NCBI GenBank assembly: GCA_021325235.1
Contig: JAJPHN010000029.1
Location: 1 to 64,000 of the forward strand
DNA from: Terriglobia bacterium
GTDB lineage: Bacteria; Acidobacteriota; Terriglobia; Bryobacterales; Bryobacteraceae
Direction of reading: 5' to 3'
Length of the DNA stretch: 64,000 nt
Shown here: positions 46,105 to 54,285 of the stretch, one piece after another
How positions within the stretch are numbered: the stretch's first letter is position 1
Layout: every line of letters starts with the position of its first letter
Translations under genes and position numbers: made by a program
The notes under the pieces: model-generated
What the model saw: the letters and a program-made list of their open reading frames with translations, nothing else
What the model was told of the DNA's origin: nothing
The model's database searches: none

Positions 46105-46122
46105 GTCGAAGATTACTTCGAC
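46105..46122. repeat. Perfect inverted repeat between GT4 and deacetylase genes
   Basis: GTCGAAG and CTTCGAC flank ATTA, a perfect 7-base inverted repeat. It lies in the short divergent gap, if the deacetylase starts at 46129. It could be an operator or a hairpin; no partner regulator is evident. Confidence 0.4.
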
Positions 46123-46128
46123 GTAGGC

Positions 46129-47166
46129 TTGCCTGAGCAGGCTAAGGAACCGCGTGTACGCTTTCGGAAAAAGCTGAGTACGGCGGCACTCAAAGCGCTG
46201 CGTGCTGTGGGCGGATTCACGATTGCTGCGGATTCAGCCCGCCGCCGAAACAGTCTGCTGATCCTTTGCTATCACGGCATTTCTCTCGCGGACGAGCATC
46301 GCTGGCTTCCTTCGCTCTACATCACACCCCAGCAGTTTCGGGAAAGGCTCCGCTTCTTGCACCGTTCTGGAGCGTCCGTTCTGCCGCTCGATGAGGCGCT
46401 GGCTCGTTTACGGCTGGGATCGCTTCCGCCGCGCAGCGTTGTGCTCACCTTCGACGACGGCTTTGTCGACTACTTCGAGCATGCGCTCCCGGCGCTTCAG
46501 GAATACAACTTCCCCTGCACGCTGTATCTGACGACCCACTACTGCGATTACCGGCTACCGATCATAAATCTCGGGCTCGATTACGTGCTCTGGAAATCGC
46601 GTAAGAGCACGGTGAGCCTGCCGAAATTTGGTATCCCGGAGCGGCTGCCGCTCATTACCTTCGAACAGCGCCAGGTCCTCGTGAAGCGTCTGCTCGAGTA
46701 CGCACGCGAGCGCGGCATGAACACGGTCGATAAGGACGAGCTGGCACGCGAAGTGGCTGATGATATCGGAGTCAACTACGAAGCGATCCTCAATCGCAGG
46801 CTGCTGCAGATTATGACGCCGGAAGAGGTCATAGAGACCGCCAGGGCCGGAATCGATATTCAGCTGCACACGCACCGGCATCGCGTGCCGCGAGAGCTGG
46901 CGCTGTTTCGACGAGAGATCGAAGATAACCGCCGGCGCATCATTGAGCTGACGGGCAAAACGCCGCTTCATTTCTGTTATCCGAGCGGCGAGTATTATCC
47001 GGAGTTCTTCGGCTGGCTGGACCAATGCGGAGTGCAGAGCGCGACGACCTGCGATATGGCCATCGCGCAACGGAATTCGCAGGCAATGCAGATCCCGCGC
47101 ATGCTCGACGATAGCGGGATGGACCTGCTTCGATTCGAAAGCGTCGTTGCCGGGCTGTTTGTCTGA
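46129..47166 (+). CDS. Polysaccharide deacetylase family protein (NodB fold)
   Basis: The 345 residues carry NodB motifs: LLILCYHGIS, LTFDDGFVDYFEHALPAL (two Asp) and YLTTHYCD, then IQLHTHRHRVP and HFCYPSGEYYPEFFGWLDQC late in the barrel. The family hydrolyses N- or O-acetyl groups from peptidoglycan, chitin or exported polysaccharides. Start uncertain: TTG at 46129 leaves room for divergent promoters; TTG at 46066 adds 21 residues and leaves only 17 bases to the GT4 gene. It probably works with that GT4 in surface glycan synthesis. Confidence 0.85.
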   Translation: MPEQAKEPRVRFRKKLSTAALKALRAVGGFTIAADSARRRNSLLILCYHGISLADEHRWLPSLYITPQQFRERLRFLHRSGASVLPLDEALARLRLGSLPPRSVVLTFDDGFVDYFEHALPALQEYNFPCTLYLTTHYCDYRLPIINLGLDYVLWKSRKSTVSLPKFGIPERLPLITFEQRQVLVKRLLEYARERGMNTVDKDELAREVADDIGVNYEAILNRRLLQIMTPEEVIETARAGIDIQLHTHRHRVPRELALFRREIEDNRRRIIELTGKTPLHFCYPSGEYYPEFFGWLDQCGVQSATTCDMAIAQRNSQAMQIPRMLDDSGMDLLRFESVVAGLFV

Positions 47167-47208
47167 GTCTTAGTTTCTAGCCGTTTTCACGAGAAGCGCA
47201 GCCATTCG

Positions 47209-47225
47209 ATAGCTGACAGCTGACC
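47209..47225. repeat. Short heptamer-type repeat copy
   Basis: ATAGCTGACAGCTGACC shares the GCTGA-based heptamers of the repeat at 14195-14300. It lies in the 87-base gap before the kinase gene. It is one short copy only. Confidence 0.5.
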
Positions 47226-47253
47226 TGCCTGATTTCCGTGCGAAATTAGACAG

Positions 47254-49845
47254 GTGCCCCCTTCCGAACTGATCGGGCAGGTCATTGGCAACTACCGGCT
47301 CCTTCAAAAGCTGGGTGCGGGCGGTATGGGAGCAGTTTACAAAGCGGAAGACATCCGCCTGGGACGCACTGTCGCGCTGAAGCTGCTCCTCGAAGCGTCG
47401 CTGGCCGACCAACACTGCCTGGAAAGGTTTCGCCGCGAGACGCGCGCCGCCTCGAGCCTCAACCATCCACATATCTGCACCGTGTACGATGCCGGCGAGG
47501 ATCGCGGCTTACCCTTTCTGGTGCTGGAACTGCTCGAAGGCGAGACCCTCGCGCGCAAAATCGGAGGTCGGCCGCTGCCGTTGGAAATACTCCTCCAACT
47601 CGGGCTCCAGATCTGCGACGGCCTTCAGTGCGCACATGAAAAGGGAATCGTCCATCGCGATCTGAAACCGTCCAACATCTTCATTACTGAGCGCGGCGAC
47701 CCGAAACTGCTGGATTTCGGGCTTTCAAAAGTGCTTCGTGCGGATCCAGTCGGCGCGGAAGATGTCACTCTGACCGCGGCGATGACACAGCAGGGACAAG
47801 TGCTGGGCACCGCGGCTTACATGTCTCCTGAGCAGGCCCAGGGTCAGCCGGTGGATGCGCGCAGCGACATCTTTTCGCTAGGCGCCATCCTCTACGAAAT
47901 GGCAACCGGAGTACGTGCCTTTCGCGGCGATTCGGCAGCAAGTATTCTGGCTGAGATTTTACGCGGCCAACCTAAGCCGCTTTGCACAGTCGACCCGCAA
48001 CTGCCGCGAGAGCTTCAGCGTATCGTTGCCAAGGCACTCGAGAAGGATCCCGCCGACCGATATCAGTCGGCTAAGGAATTGCAAATCGACCTGCGCCGGT
48101 TAGCGAAAGACTTGTCGTCTCGCGAAACGGTAGCGCCGCCCGATAGTTTCTCGAGACGTCCGATCTTGTCCGCGAGAACCATCGGCTTCGGGATACTCGC
48201 CACCGCTGTCGTCGTGCTCGCGCTGGCTGTCCTGCTGACCCCGGCGCCCACTTCCGGTCCGCTCGATTCCCAACAGCTCACATTTTCACCGGAACCGAAA
48301 GAAGGACCGCTTTTCACCGATGGCGCCCGGCTTTATTTCACGAGCGGCGGAGTGCCATCGGAGATGGCCGTCAGCGGTGGAATGATCGCGCCCATGCGGA
48401 TCCTGCAACCGGGCATGCAGCTTCTGGATCTCTCTCCGGATGGCTCGCGAATCTTAGCTCTGAAGGTAGAACCAAACAACGAAGTCGGAATGGGCTCAAT
48501 GTGGGTCGTTCCTACACTCGGCGGAACGCAACGAAGAATCGGCAGTAGCCTGGCACTCGCCGCGTGCTGGTCCCCGGACGGGCGTTCCCTGGCATTCTCT
48601 AACAAACACAAGCTCTACATCAGCGACCCGGAAGGAGCGAATGCCAGAGAAATTTGGACCGGACCCCATTACTTAACTAGCCTCTGCTTTTCGCCGGATT
48701 CGAGAGAGATCGCGGCGACAGCCACAAACGCGCAAGGATCATCGCGTGTCTGGATGGTTAGGGTTGACGGCCGAGATGCTCACCCGCTGCGTCTTGACTG
48801 GCCGGAAGAAGCCAATCAAACGTTTCCGCAATGGACACCCGACCGACGGCATTTTTTATTCATGTCGGATCGCGAATCACGCTCCAATGTGTACGAAGTA
48901 GTGGCCCCACGCTGGTACCAATTCTGGAAGAAGCCGAAAGCCGTGCGGCTCACGGGCAATCAGCTGGATATCGAGGGGACAGCGCCGGCGCGGGATGGAA
49001 CTGCTCTTTTCGTCTTGGGACGACTTCGGCAGGGGGCGATGCAATTCTTTGACCTGCGTACAAGAAATTTCAACTCCTTCCTCCGGGGGCTGCCGGCAAT
49101 CGAGTTCGTGATTTCCCCCGACCGAAAGTGGATGGCGTACACCGAATATCCAAGCGGCTATTTGTGGAAGTGCAGACTCGATGGGAGCGAAAAACTTCAG
49201 CTCACCCATTCGCTGGCTGTCATGCAGCAGTGGTCCCCGGATAGCAAGTCGCTGGTCTTTTCCGACTGGTTCAAGCTCTATCTCGTCTCAGCGGACGGAG
49301 GCGTGCCGGAACAATTGATTGCCGGGAAGGACGAAAAGGCTCAGGAGGTCGCGCCGACCTGGTCGCCGGATGGCAGGTCGATCTTCTTCAATTATTTTCC
49401 TTATCCCGATCTGCCGCTGAAAGGTGTGCAGCAACTGAATCTGACAAGCCGACGAATTTCCACCATGCCCGGCTCGCAGGGACTCTATGTGCCTCTATGG
49501 TCGCCCGACGGCAGACATCTGGTTGCCATCGGCCAAAACCCCTCTCGGCTGATGCTCTACTCCCGCGACACAAAGACATGGAGCGAATTGAAACGCTTCG
49601 ACGTGGAGTGGACCTGGTTTGTGTGGGCGAACGACAGCAAGTCGCTGTACGTTTCCCTGCTGCAGGGAGAGAACGGACTGTACAGGCTGACGGCGCCGGG
49701 TGGAAAGTGGGAAAAGTTGAGCGATCTTGAGGGCGTAACCCAGCGCGAGCCCATGAGTGGGTTTCTCAGCGTGACTCCCTATGGGCAGCCGGCGATCATG
49801 AACGATACGGGCATCGCTCAAATTTATTCGCTTCGTTGGAAATAG
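47254..49845 (+). CDS. Ser/Thr protein kinase with transmembrane and beta-propeller regions
   Basis: The 863 residues begin with a Hanks-type kinase: glycine loop GAGGMGAVYK at 21-30, Lys43 in ALK, HRDLKPSN with Asp136 and DFGLSKV with Asp154. A membrane helix (IGFGILATAVVVLALAVLLT) near 310-330 follows a Ser/Arg-rich linker. The last 530 residues have WD40/TolB-like repeats, each with SPDG or SPDSR (DLSPDGSRILAL, SPDGRSLAFS, SPDSREIAATA, SPDSKSLVFS). It may sense envelope ligands. The GTG at 47254 has no clear ribosome-binding site. Confidence 0.93.
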   Translation: MPPSELIGQVIGNYRLLQKLGAGGMGAVYKAEDIRLGRTVALKLLLEASLADQHCLERFRRETRAASSLNHPHICTVYDAGEDRGLPFLVLELLEGETLARKIGGRPLPLEILLQLGLQICDGLQCAHEKGIVHRDLKPSNIFITERGDPKLLDFGLSKVLRADPVGAEDVTLTAAMTQQGQVLGTAAYMSPEQAQGQPVDARSDIFSLGAILYEMATGVRAFRGDSAASILAEILRGQPKPLCTVDPQLPRELQRIVAKALEKDPADRYQSAKELQIDLRRLAKDLSSRETVAPPDSFSRRPILSARTIGFGILATAVVVLALAVLLTPAPTSGPLDSQQLTFSPEPKEGPLFTDGARLYFTSGGVPSEMAVSGGMIAPMRILQPGMQLLDLSPDGSRILALKVEPNNEVGMGSMWVVPTLGGTQRRIGSSLALAACWSPDGRSLAFSNKHKLYISDPEGANAREIWTGPHYLTSLCFSPDSREIAATATNAQGSSRVWMVRVDGRDAHPLRLDWPEEANQTFPQWTPDRRHFLFMSDRESRSNVYEVVAPRWYQFWKKPKAVRLTGNQLDIEGTAPARDGTALFVLGRLRQGAMQFFDLRTRNFNSFLRGLPAIEFVISPDRKWMAYTEYPSGYLWKCRLDGSEKLQLTHSLAVMQQWSPDSKSLVFSDWFKLYLVSADGGVPEQLIAGKDEKAQEVAPTWSPDGRSIFFNYFPYPDLPLKGVQQLNLTSRRISTMPGSQGLYVPLWSPDGRHLVAIGQNPSRLMLYSRDTKTWSELKRFDVEWTWFVWANDSKSLYVSLLQGENGLYRLTAPGGKWEKLSDLEGVTQREPMSGFLSVTPYGQPAIMNDTGIAQIYSLRWK

Positions 49846-49923
49846 TCAGCGTCCCGTGACCAATCGCGCCTCCTTGCCGTTACACGCTCGCGACTCATCG
49901 CCGGTTCTTTTACGGACGTCTGC

Positions 49924-50703
49924 TTAGCGCGAATGCTCGCACTCACAGCTCAGCGTTTCCGGCGCCACATACCGTCCCGTTGGAGCCACGTGCCCTCCTG
50001 CTCCGTAGCGATCGTGATGCCGCACCCAGTCGGTCAGATTGCCCCGTACGGTCTCGTTGCGTCCCTTGGGCGTCATATCGAGATACATGTACGCGCCGAC
50101 GAGCAACTCGTCCCCGCGCCCGTAAGCCGAGTACGTGTGGTAGATCGCACCGCTTTCGTCTTTATAGAAAACGCTGTTCCCCGAAAGCTCCTCGGCCGCG
50201 AAATCGTTTTCGCGGAAGTTGTAGTAGCTTTTGTTGCGCGCCAGATCCTCCGGCCGGAATGAGACATGGTAGTCGTAATTGAAATCGTTGCGGGCGGAGG
50301 AAACCCAGGAAAAGGTCCAACCCATGCGCTCCTGGAACGCCTGTATCTCCTCGATCGGCGCTCGCGAGACCGCGGCAAACGCCACGTCATGATTTTCGAA
50401 ATGCTGCCGCGCTGCATCCACGTGATCAGCTTTGAACGAACAGCCCACGCATCCTTCTTTCCACCCCGGCCCCAGCATGAAGTGCTGAACGATCAACTGG
50501 CTGCGTCCCCGAAACAGATCAGCGAGCGTTGTTGGGCCGGTCGTTGAATCGAACACGTACTCCTTTTCCACTTTCACCCACGGCAAGGCGCGCAGCTTCG
50601 CCAACACTTCGTCCCGCCGCCGTGTGAGCGCTTTCTCTTCTTCGAGCAGAGCCTTTCTGGCGGCCAGCCATTCGCCTTCGTCAACAACCGGGTGGTTGAG
50701 CAT
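49924..50703 (-). CDS. DUF899 domain protein (thioredoxin-like)
   Basis: The 259 residues have a thioredoxin-like fold of the DUF899 type: WLAARKALLEEEKALTRRRD, LPWVKVEKEYVFDSTTGPTT, LIVQHFMLGPGWKEGCVGCS with C-x2-C, and YHVSFRPEDLARNKSYYNF. Members occur in many soil bacteria with no proven function; a role in redox reactions is inferred from the two Cys. The ATG at 50703 follows a perfect AGGAGG six bases upstream. The gene stands alone, divergent from a metallopeptidase. Confidence 0.88.
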   Translation of the reverse strand: MLNHPVVDEGEWLAARKALLEEEKALTRRRDEVLAKLRALPWVKVEKEYVFDSTTGPTTLADLFRGRSQLIVQHFMLGPGWKEGCVGCSFKADHVDAARQHFENHDVAFAAVSRAPIEEIQAFQERMGWTFSWVSSARNDFNYDYHVSFRPEDLARNKSYYNFRENDFAAEELSGNSVFYKDESGAIYHTYSAYGRGDELLVGAYMYLDMTPKGRNETVRGNLTDWVRHHDRYGAGGHVAPTGRYVAPETLSCECEHSR

Positions 50704-50709
50704 ATTCGT

Positions 50710-50715
50710 CCTCCT
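50710..50715 (-). promoter_or_regulatory. Shine-Dalgarno site deciding the DUF899 start
   Basis: AGGAGG on the minus strand lies six bases before the ATG at 50703. It shows that an in-frame start 20 codons upstream (50763) is not used. Confidence 0.85.
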
Positions 50716-50820
50716 GCTTGAGTGTCGTTCCGTCTCGGGGCAAAACGACAACTTCATCGCCACGGTACTAAATATTCTCGGAGCCCGCAGCTAATCGAAA
50801 TCTGGCAGACTAGAACAGTT

Positions 50821-51690
50821 ATGGAATGGACGCCCGGCGGTTCGAGTCAGGACATTGAAGATCGGCGAGACCAAAGCGGAGGGGGCGGTTTCGGCGGCGG
50901 CGGATTCGGTTTTGGCGGTCTCGGGATCGGCGGCATTATCATTGTCGGCCTTCTCAGCCTTCTCTTTCGGACCAACCTGTTCACGCTGTTCTCCGGCGGC
51001 AGTCCGACTACCCAGCAGGTCCGCACCGTGCCGAACCCCCAGCAGGATGCTGCCGAGCAGCCCTTGGTCGAGTTCGTCAAATTTGTCCTGAACGATGTGC
51101 AGGGCAACTGGGATCGCGTCCTCCCGGAAGAAGCAAACCGTCCCTATCGCCATGCAACGCTCGTGCTTTTCCGCAATGCGACGTATTCCGGCTGCGGTAC
51201 AGCGCGCGAAGCCATCGGTCCCTTCTACTGTCCCACCGACGAAAAGGTCTATCTTGATCTCGGCTTCTTCGATGAGCTCAAGAACCGCTTCGGCGCGCCG
51301 GGCGAATTTGCTCAGGCCTACGTCATCGCACACGAAATCGGCCACCACGTCCAGAAGATCCTCGGTATCGAACCGAAAGTGCGCCGGCTGCAGGAGGCCA
51401 ATCCCGACGAAGCCAATCCGCTGTCTGTCCGCCTGGAACTGCAGGCCGATTGCTTTGCCGGTGTGTGGGCGCACTCTACCGCGCAGCGCCGCATCATCAA
51501 CGAAAGCGATGTTCGGTCGGGTCTTGCTGCCGCAGCTGCCGTGGGCGACGATCGTCTGCAGCGCGAGGCCGGCCGCCGCGTCAGCCCCGAAAGCTTCACC
51601 CATGGCACCTCCGCCCAGCGAACCGGCTGGTTCCAGCGCGGACTCGACCAGGGCAACATCAACGCCTGTAATACGTTCCAGCGCCAGTAA
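50821..51690 (+). CDS. Neutral zinc metallopeptidase (YpfJ-like)
   Basis: The 289 residues have a Gly-rich N-terminus (SGGGGFGGGGFGFGGLGIGG), a helix (GIIIVGLLSLLF) and a peptidase domain with QAYVIAHEIGHHVQKIL (zinc ligands His171 and His175, acid Glu172) and LELQADCFAGVWAHS with the third ligand and Asp. RNATYSGCGTAREAIGPFYC and VYLDLGFFDELKNRFGAPGE are family marks. It is membrane-anchored. The ATG at 50821 is the only start fitting the Gly-rich start. The gene lies divergent from the DUF899 gene. Confidence 0.92.
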   Translation: MEWTPGGSSQDIEDRRDQSGGGGFGGGGFGFGGLGIGGIIIVGLLSLLFRTNLFTLFSGGSPTTQQVRTVPNPQQDAAEQPLVEFVKFVLNDVQGNWDRVLPEEANRPYRHATLVLFRNATYSGCGTAREAIGPFYCPTDEKVYLDLGFFDELKNRFGAPGEFAQAYVIAHEIGHHVQKILGIEPKVRRLQEANPDEANPLSVRLELQADCFAGVWAHSTAQRRIINESDVRSGLAAAAAVGDDRLQREAGRRVSPESFTHGTSAQRTGWFQRGLDQGNINACNTFQRQ

Positions 51691-51705
51691 AGGGCAAACA
51701 AATAA

Positions 51706-51737
51706 GGCGCGGATCCCCAAGGGAGCGAACCCGCGCC
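51706..51737 (-). terminator. Hairpin downstream of the PEP-CTERM tail
   Basis: GGCGCGG (51706-51712) pairs with CCGCGCC (51731-51737). On the minus strand it is followed by TTATTTGTTTG. This fits a terminator for minus-strand transcription through the PEP-CTERM remnant; it may also end the + strand peptidase transcript. Confidence 0.6.
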
Positions 51738-51751
51738 GCCTCCGAGAGAAT

Positions 51752-51916
51752 CTACCGGATCTTCCGCGCTCGAATTCGGCCGATGCCGAAGAGTCCGGCA
51801 CCTGCCAGCAGAAACAGCCCGATTGTGGATGGTTCCGGCGCAGTGCCCGGGCTCGGTCCGGCCGGAGCGAACGTCGCAATGTCGAATTGAAACGCCAGCC
51901 ACTCAGGCAGGGTGCG
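51752..51916 (-). pseudogene. Orphan PEP-CTERM sorting tail (5'-truncated gene)
   Basis: An open minus-strand stretch of 54 codons ends with TAPEPSTIGLFLLAGAGLFG and then IGRIRARKIR and TAG. That is a complete PEP-CTERM signal: Pro-Glu-Pro, hydrophobic helix, basic tail. It is the exosortase recognition tag for exported proteins. Upstream residues (LPEWLAFQFDIATFAPAGPS) look like the end of a mature domain. An in-frame TGA at 51919-51917 stops the frame, and no ATG, GTG or TTG exists in it. The body of the gene is missing, probably by deletion next to the upstream gene's end at 51939. Confidence 0.75.
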
Positions 51917-51938
51917 TCAAACCACCCCCAAATGAACT

Positions 51939-53717
51939 CTACTGACCGGCCTGCCGCGCCAGTACCCAGTCGCGGTTCTTGGCTGCGTCTCGATTCGCCG
52001 GATCCAGCCGGACCGCTATCTGGAACTCCTCGAGCGCTCCCGACAAATCGCCACTGCCCGCCAGCAACTCGCCCCACTCGTTTCGCAAACGGCTGTCGTT
52101 GGGAAAGGCCTTGATGACCAGCCGAAAATTCCGGATTGCGTTTTGCAGATCGCCCGCTCGCGCCAGCGAAACCGCCAGGTTGTAGCGCGCCTCCACATAG
52201 GCGGGCTCAATTTCCAGGGCAGCCCGAAATTGTGCAATTGCTTCCTGCGCTCGTCCCACGCTCCGCAGCGCCGAACCGAGCATGTCGTGTGCCTCGGCCG
52301 AAGCCCCGTTCAGCTTCAGCGCCGTCTCGAGCTCATCGATCGCTTCCTGCGTCTTCAGACGCGAAAGCAGCAGCGCGCCCAGGTTTAGGTGCGCAGTGAA
52401 ATTGTCCGGATTCTTCTCGGCCCTGTGCCGCTCGACTGCCTCTTCCAATTCCCGCCGGCGATCTCCGCGCCCGCGCGGCAGCAATTGCAGCCACAGATGC
52501 GCCATTTCGTCCCCAGCCCGGTTGCCAGCCTGCACGCGCTTGGGCGGCTGATTCGGGTTGCGCACATTTGCGGCCGAATTGTCGTAGCTGAACCGCATCG
52601 AAACGACGCTCCCCTTGGGCAAGAACACCGGCTCCTTATAGCGGTAAACCGCCTGCCAGTCGAAATTCCAATCCGGAATCCGAATCAGCCAGACGCGTTT
52701 TCCATCCGGCAGCGTTGCGTACGCCTCCAGCCGCTTACCGAGATAATGCGCATGCGGATAAATCGCCTGCACATCCACATCCATGGGGAGCGTAAAATCG
52801 TCGCTCACTTGAAAGTCGCGCGCCCCTGCCGGAATACCGAGCGCGTCATCGTTTTCGAGCTCCACCAGCAGCGGAAAACGCGAGGGCGTCTGACCGGTAA
52901 AATACAACGCGATCTCGGGCCGCACTTCTTCCGGCTTTCCGCTCGGTTGGAGATGTGTATTCAGCACCAGCACGTTTCCGGGATCCAGCCGCCAGGCAAA
53001 GCCCTGCTCTTCGAAATGCGGCGTGCTGCCCGGCTTCCAAAAAAGGAAATGACTTGGCGGATCAAACGGGTTGCGGTCAATGGTCAGTTCCATCCCAGCG
53101 AACCCAGCGCCGCGTCTGGCCTCCAGCAGGTCCGTCGAATGCGTTCGATCGATCAGCAGGTTCGCATGGTGTACCAGAGCTGCGCCGCCGCCCGGCCGTA
53201 TCTCGATGCCGCGCACATAGCGAGTCTGCGTCAGTCGCGGGCGGAATGTGAAATTCCAGAAAATATCTCCGCTCTGAGCCGGCACCCGCAGCGGCTCGCC
53301 GGCTTGCAAGACCAGGTCCGGCTTGCCCAGCCGCCAGCCATCGCCCAGAATCTCCGGTTTGCTGGGCGCGTCCCTGGGATCGCCTTCCGGTGCTCCCGCC
53401 GCGACCCATGCTGCGATGGTCTGAATCTCGGCGGCGCTTAGTCGCTGCTCATCCGCGAAATCGCCATAGCCATGCTCGGGCAGCCAGGGCGGCATGTACC
53501 GGGCCTTCGTGACACGCGCGATCTGGCTCGCGTGCCGCTTTGCGTCGTCGTACGTGAGAAGCGAAAAAGGCGCCGGTTGGCCTGGCTGATGACACGCCGA
53601 ACAATGGCGATAGATGATCGGCGCTACGTCGCGATAAAAGGTAGCGCCATTGAGCGGAGCCCCGATCATCAGCCCCAGCAGTGTAACGACTGGTGCACTG
53701 ACGCTAACGCATCGCAC
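51939..53717 (-). CDS. Cytochrome c / copper monooxygenase-like / TPR protein
   Basis: The 592 residues begin with a signal peptide and a c-type heme motif CSACH at 39-43 within FYRDVAPIIYRHCSACHQPG. Next is a type II copper, ascorbate-dependent monooxygenase (PHM)-like region with His pairs (ALVHHANLLIDRTHSTDLL, VLNTHLQPSGK, IYPHAHYLGKR). About four TPRs follow at 430-580 (LGALLLSRLKTQEAIDELET, AHDMLGSALRSVGRAQEAIA). In other bacteria the redoxin is fused upstream of this region; here it is a separate gene ending four bases upstream. The start is a GTG at 53717. Confidence 0.85.
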   Translation of the reverse strand: MRCVSVSAPVVTLLGLMIGAPLNGATFYRDVAPIIYRHCSACHQPGQPAPFSLLTYDDAKRHASQIARVTKARYMPPWLPEHGYGDFADEQRLSAAEIQTIAAWVAAGAPEGDPRDAPSKPEILGDGWRLGKPDLVLQAGEPLRVPAQSGDIFWNFTFRPRLTQTRYVRGIEIRPGGGAALVHHANLLIDRTHSTDLLEARRGAGFAGMELTIDRNPFDPPSHFLFWKPGSTPHFEEQGFAWRLDPGNVLVLNTHLQPSGKPEEVRPEIALYFTGQTPSRFPLLVELENDDALGIPAGARDFQVSDDFTLPMDVDVQAIYPHAHYLGKRLEAYATLPDGKRVWLIRIPDWNFDWQAVYRYKEPVFLPKGSVVSMRFSYDNSAANVRNPNQPPKRVQAGNRAGDEMAHLWLQLLPRGRGDRRRELEEAVERHRAEKNPDNFTAHLNLGALLLSRLKTQEAIDELETALKLNGASAEAHDMLGSALRSVGRAQEAIAQFRAALEIEPAYVEARYNLAVSLARAGDLQNAIRNFRLVIKAFPNDSRLRNEWGELLAGSGDLSGALEEFQIAVRLDPANRDAAKNRDWVLARQAGQ

Positions 53718-53721
53718 AGCC

Positions 53722-54279
53722 CTACTCTATATCCGCCAGCGCGCATCCGAAGGCCTGCGTTTCGGCTCGCGCAACTGCCTTACCCGCCAGTGCCGCCCGA
53801 ATCGCATCTTCCAGATCGTGGACCTGCGGCTCGGGCTTTACTTTGCCGTAATCTACATAGCGGTCATCGATGCGGCCGTGATAGAGGAGTTTGCCATTGC
53901 GCCCGAAAACCGCTGCTTCCGGAGCCGTCGTCGCGTGCGCCTGCTTGACCACCGATTGATCCGGATCGCGCACTGCTGTGCCGGGAAACCGGTACTCCGA
54001 CATCATGCTGCGAATTTCGGCGGCGTTCTCGCTCTTATCCGGAAACACCATCCAGAATTGCACTGCCGGTCCGGAAAACTCTTTCGCGATTCGACCCAGC
54101 TCCGGGGCATACCGCTTTCCCAACGGGCAATCCGTTCGCAGGAAGACAAGCACAGTGACCTTTCCGATGGAACTTGGTATCTGCGTGGTCCTGCCGTCAA
54201 GCGTCTGCACACCTGCTGCCGCCGACAAGAGAATCGGAGCCATGAGCGCCGCGACAGATGTCTTGAGTATCGAAATCAA
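53722..54279 (-). CDS. Exported redoxin (AhpC/TSA-like) with single thiol site
   Basis: The 185 residues have a signal peptide (MISILKTSVAALMAPILLSA), then a thioredoxin-fold core: KVTVLVFLRTDCPLGKRYAP with Cys51, VQFWMVFPDKSENAAEIRSM, and APEAAVFGRNGKLLYHGRID. The C-x2-C is reduced to one Cys, and another Cys lies near the C-terminus in FGCALADIE. This is the redoxin module that elsewhere is fused before cytochrome c/copper monooxygenase proteins. It is four bases from that gene and six from the upstream barrel gene. The start is a TTG. Confidence 0.82.
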   Translation of the reverse strand: MISILKTSVAALMAPILLSAAAGVQTLDGRTTQIPSSIGKVTVLVFLRTDCPLGKRYAPELGRIAKEFSGPAVQFWMVFPDKSENAAEIRSMMSEYRFPGTAVRDPDQSVVKQAHATTAPEAAVFGRNGKLLYHGRIDDRYVDYGKVKPEPQVHDLEDAIRAALAGKAVARAETQAFGCALADIE

Positions 54280-54285
54280 TGGAGC

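Noticed and set aside
45000-52000. dif recombination site near the skew change
   Set aside because: I looked for TTATGTTAAAT-like arms and their complements in the gaps and found none, so a terminus could not be fixed.
50791-52077. 428-codon minus-strand open frame across the metallopeptidase and PEP-CTERM tail
   Set aside because: The + strand HEIGHH peptidase is well supported, and the PEP-CTERM tail is in a different minus-strand frame.
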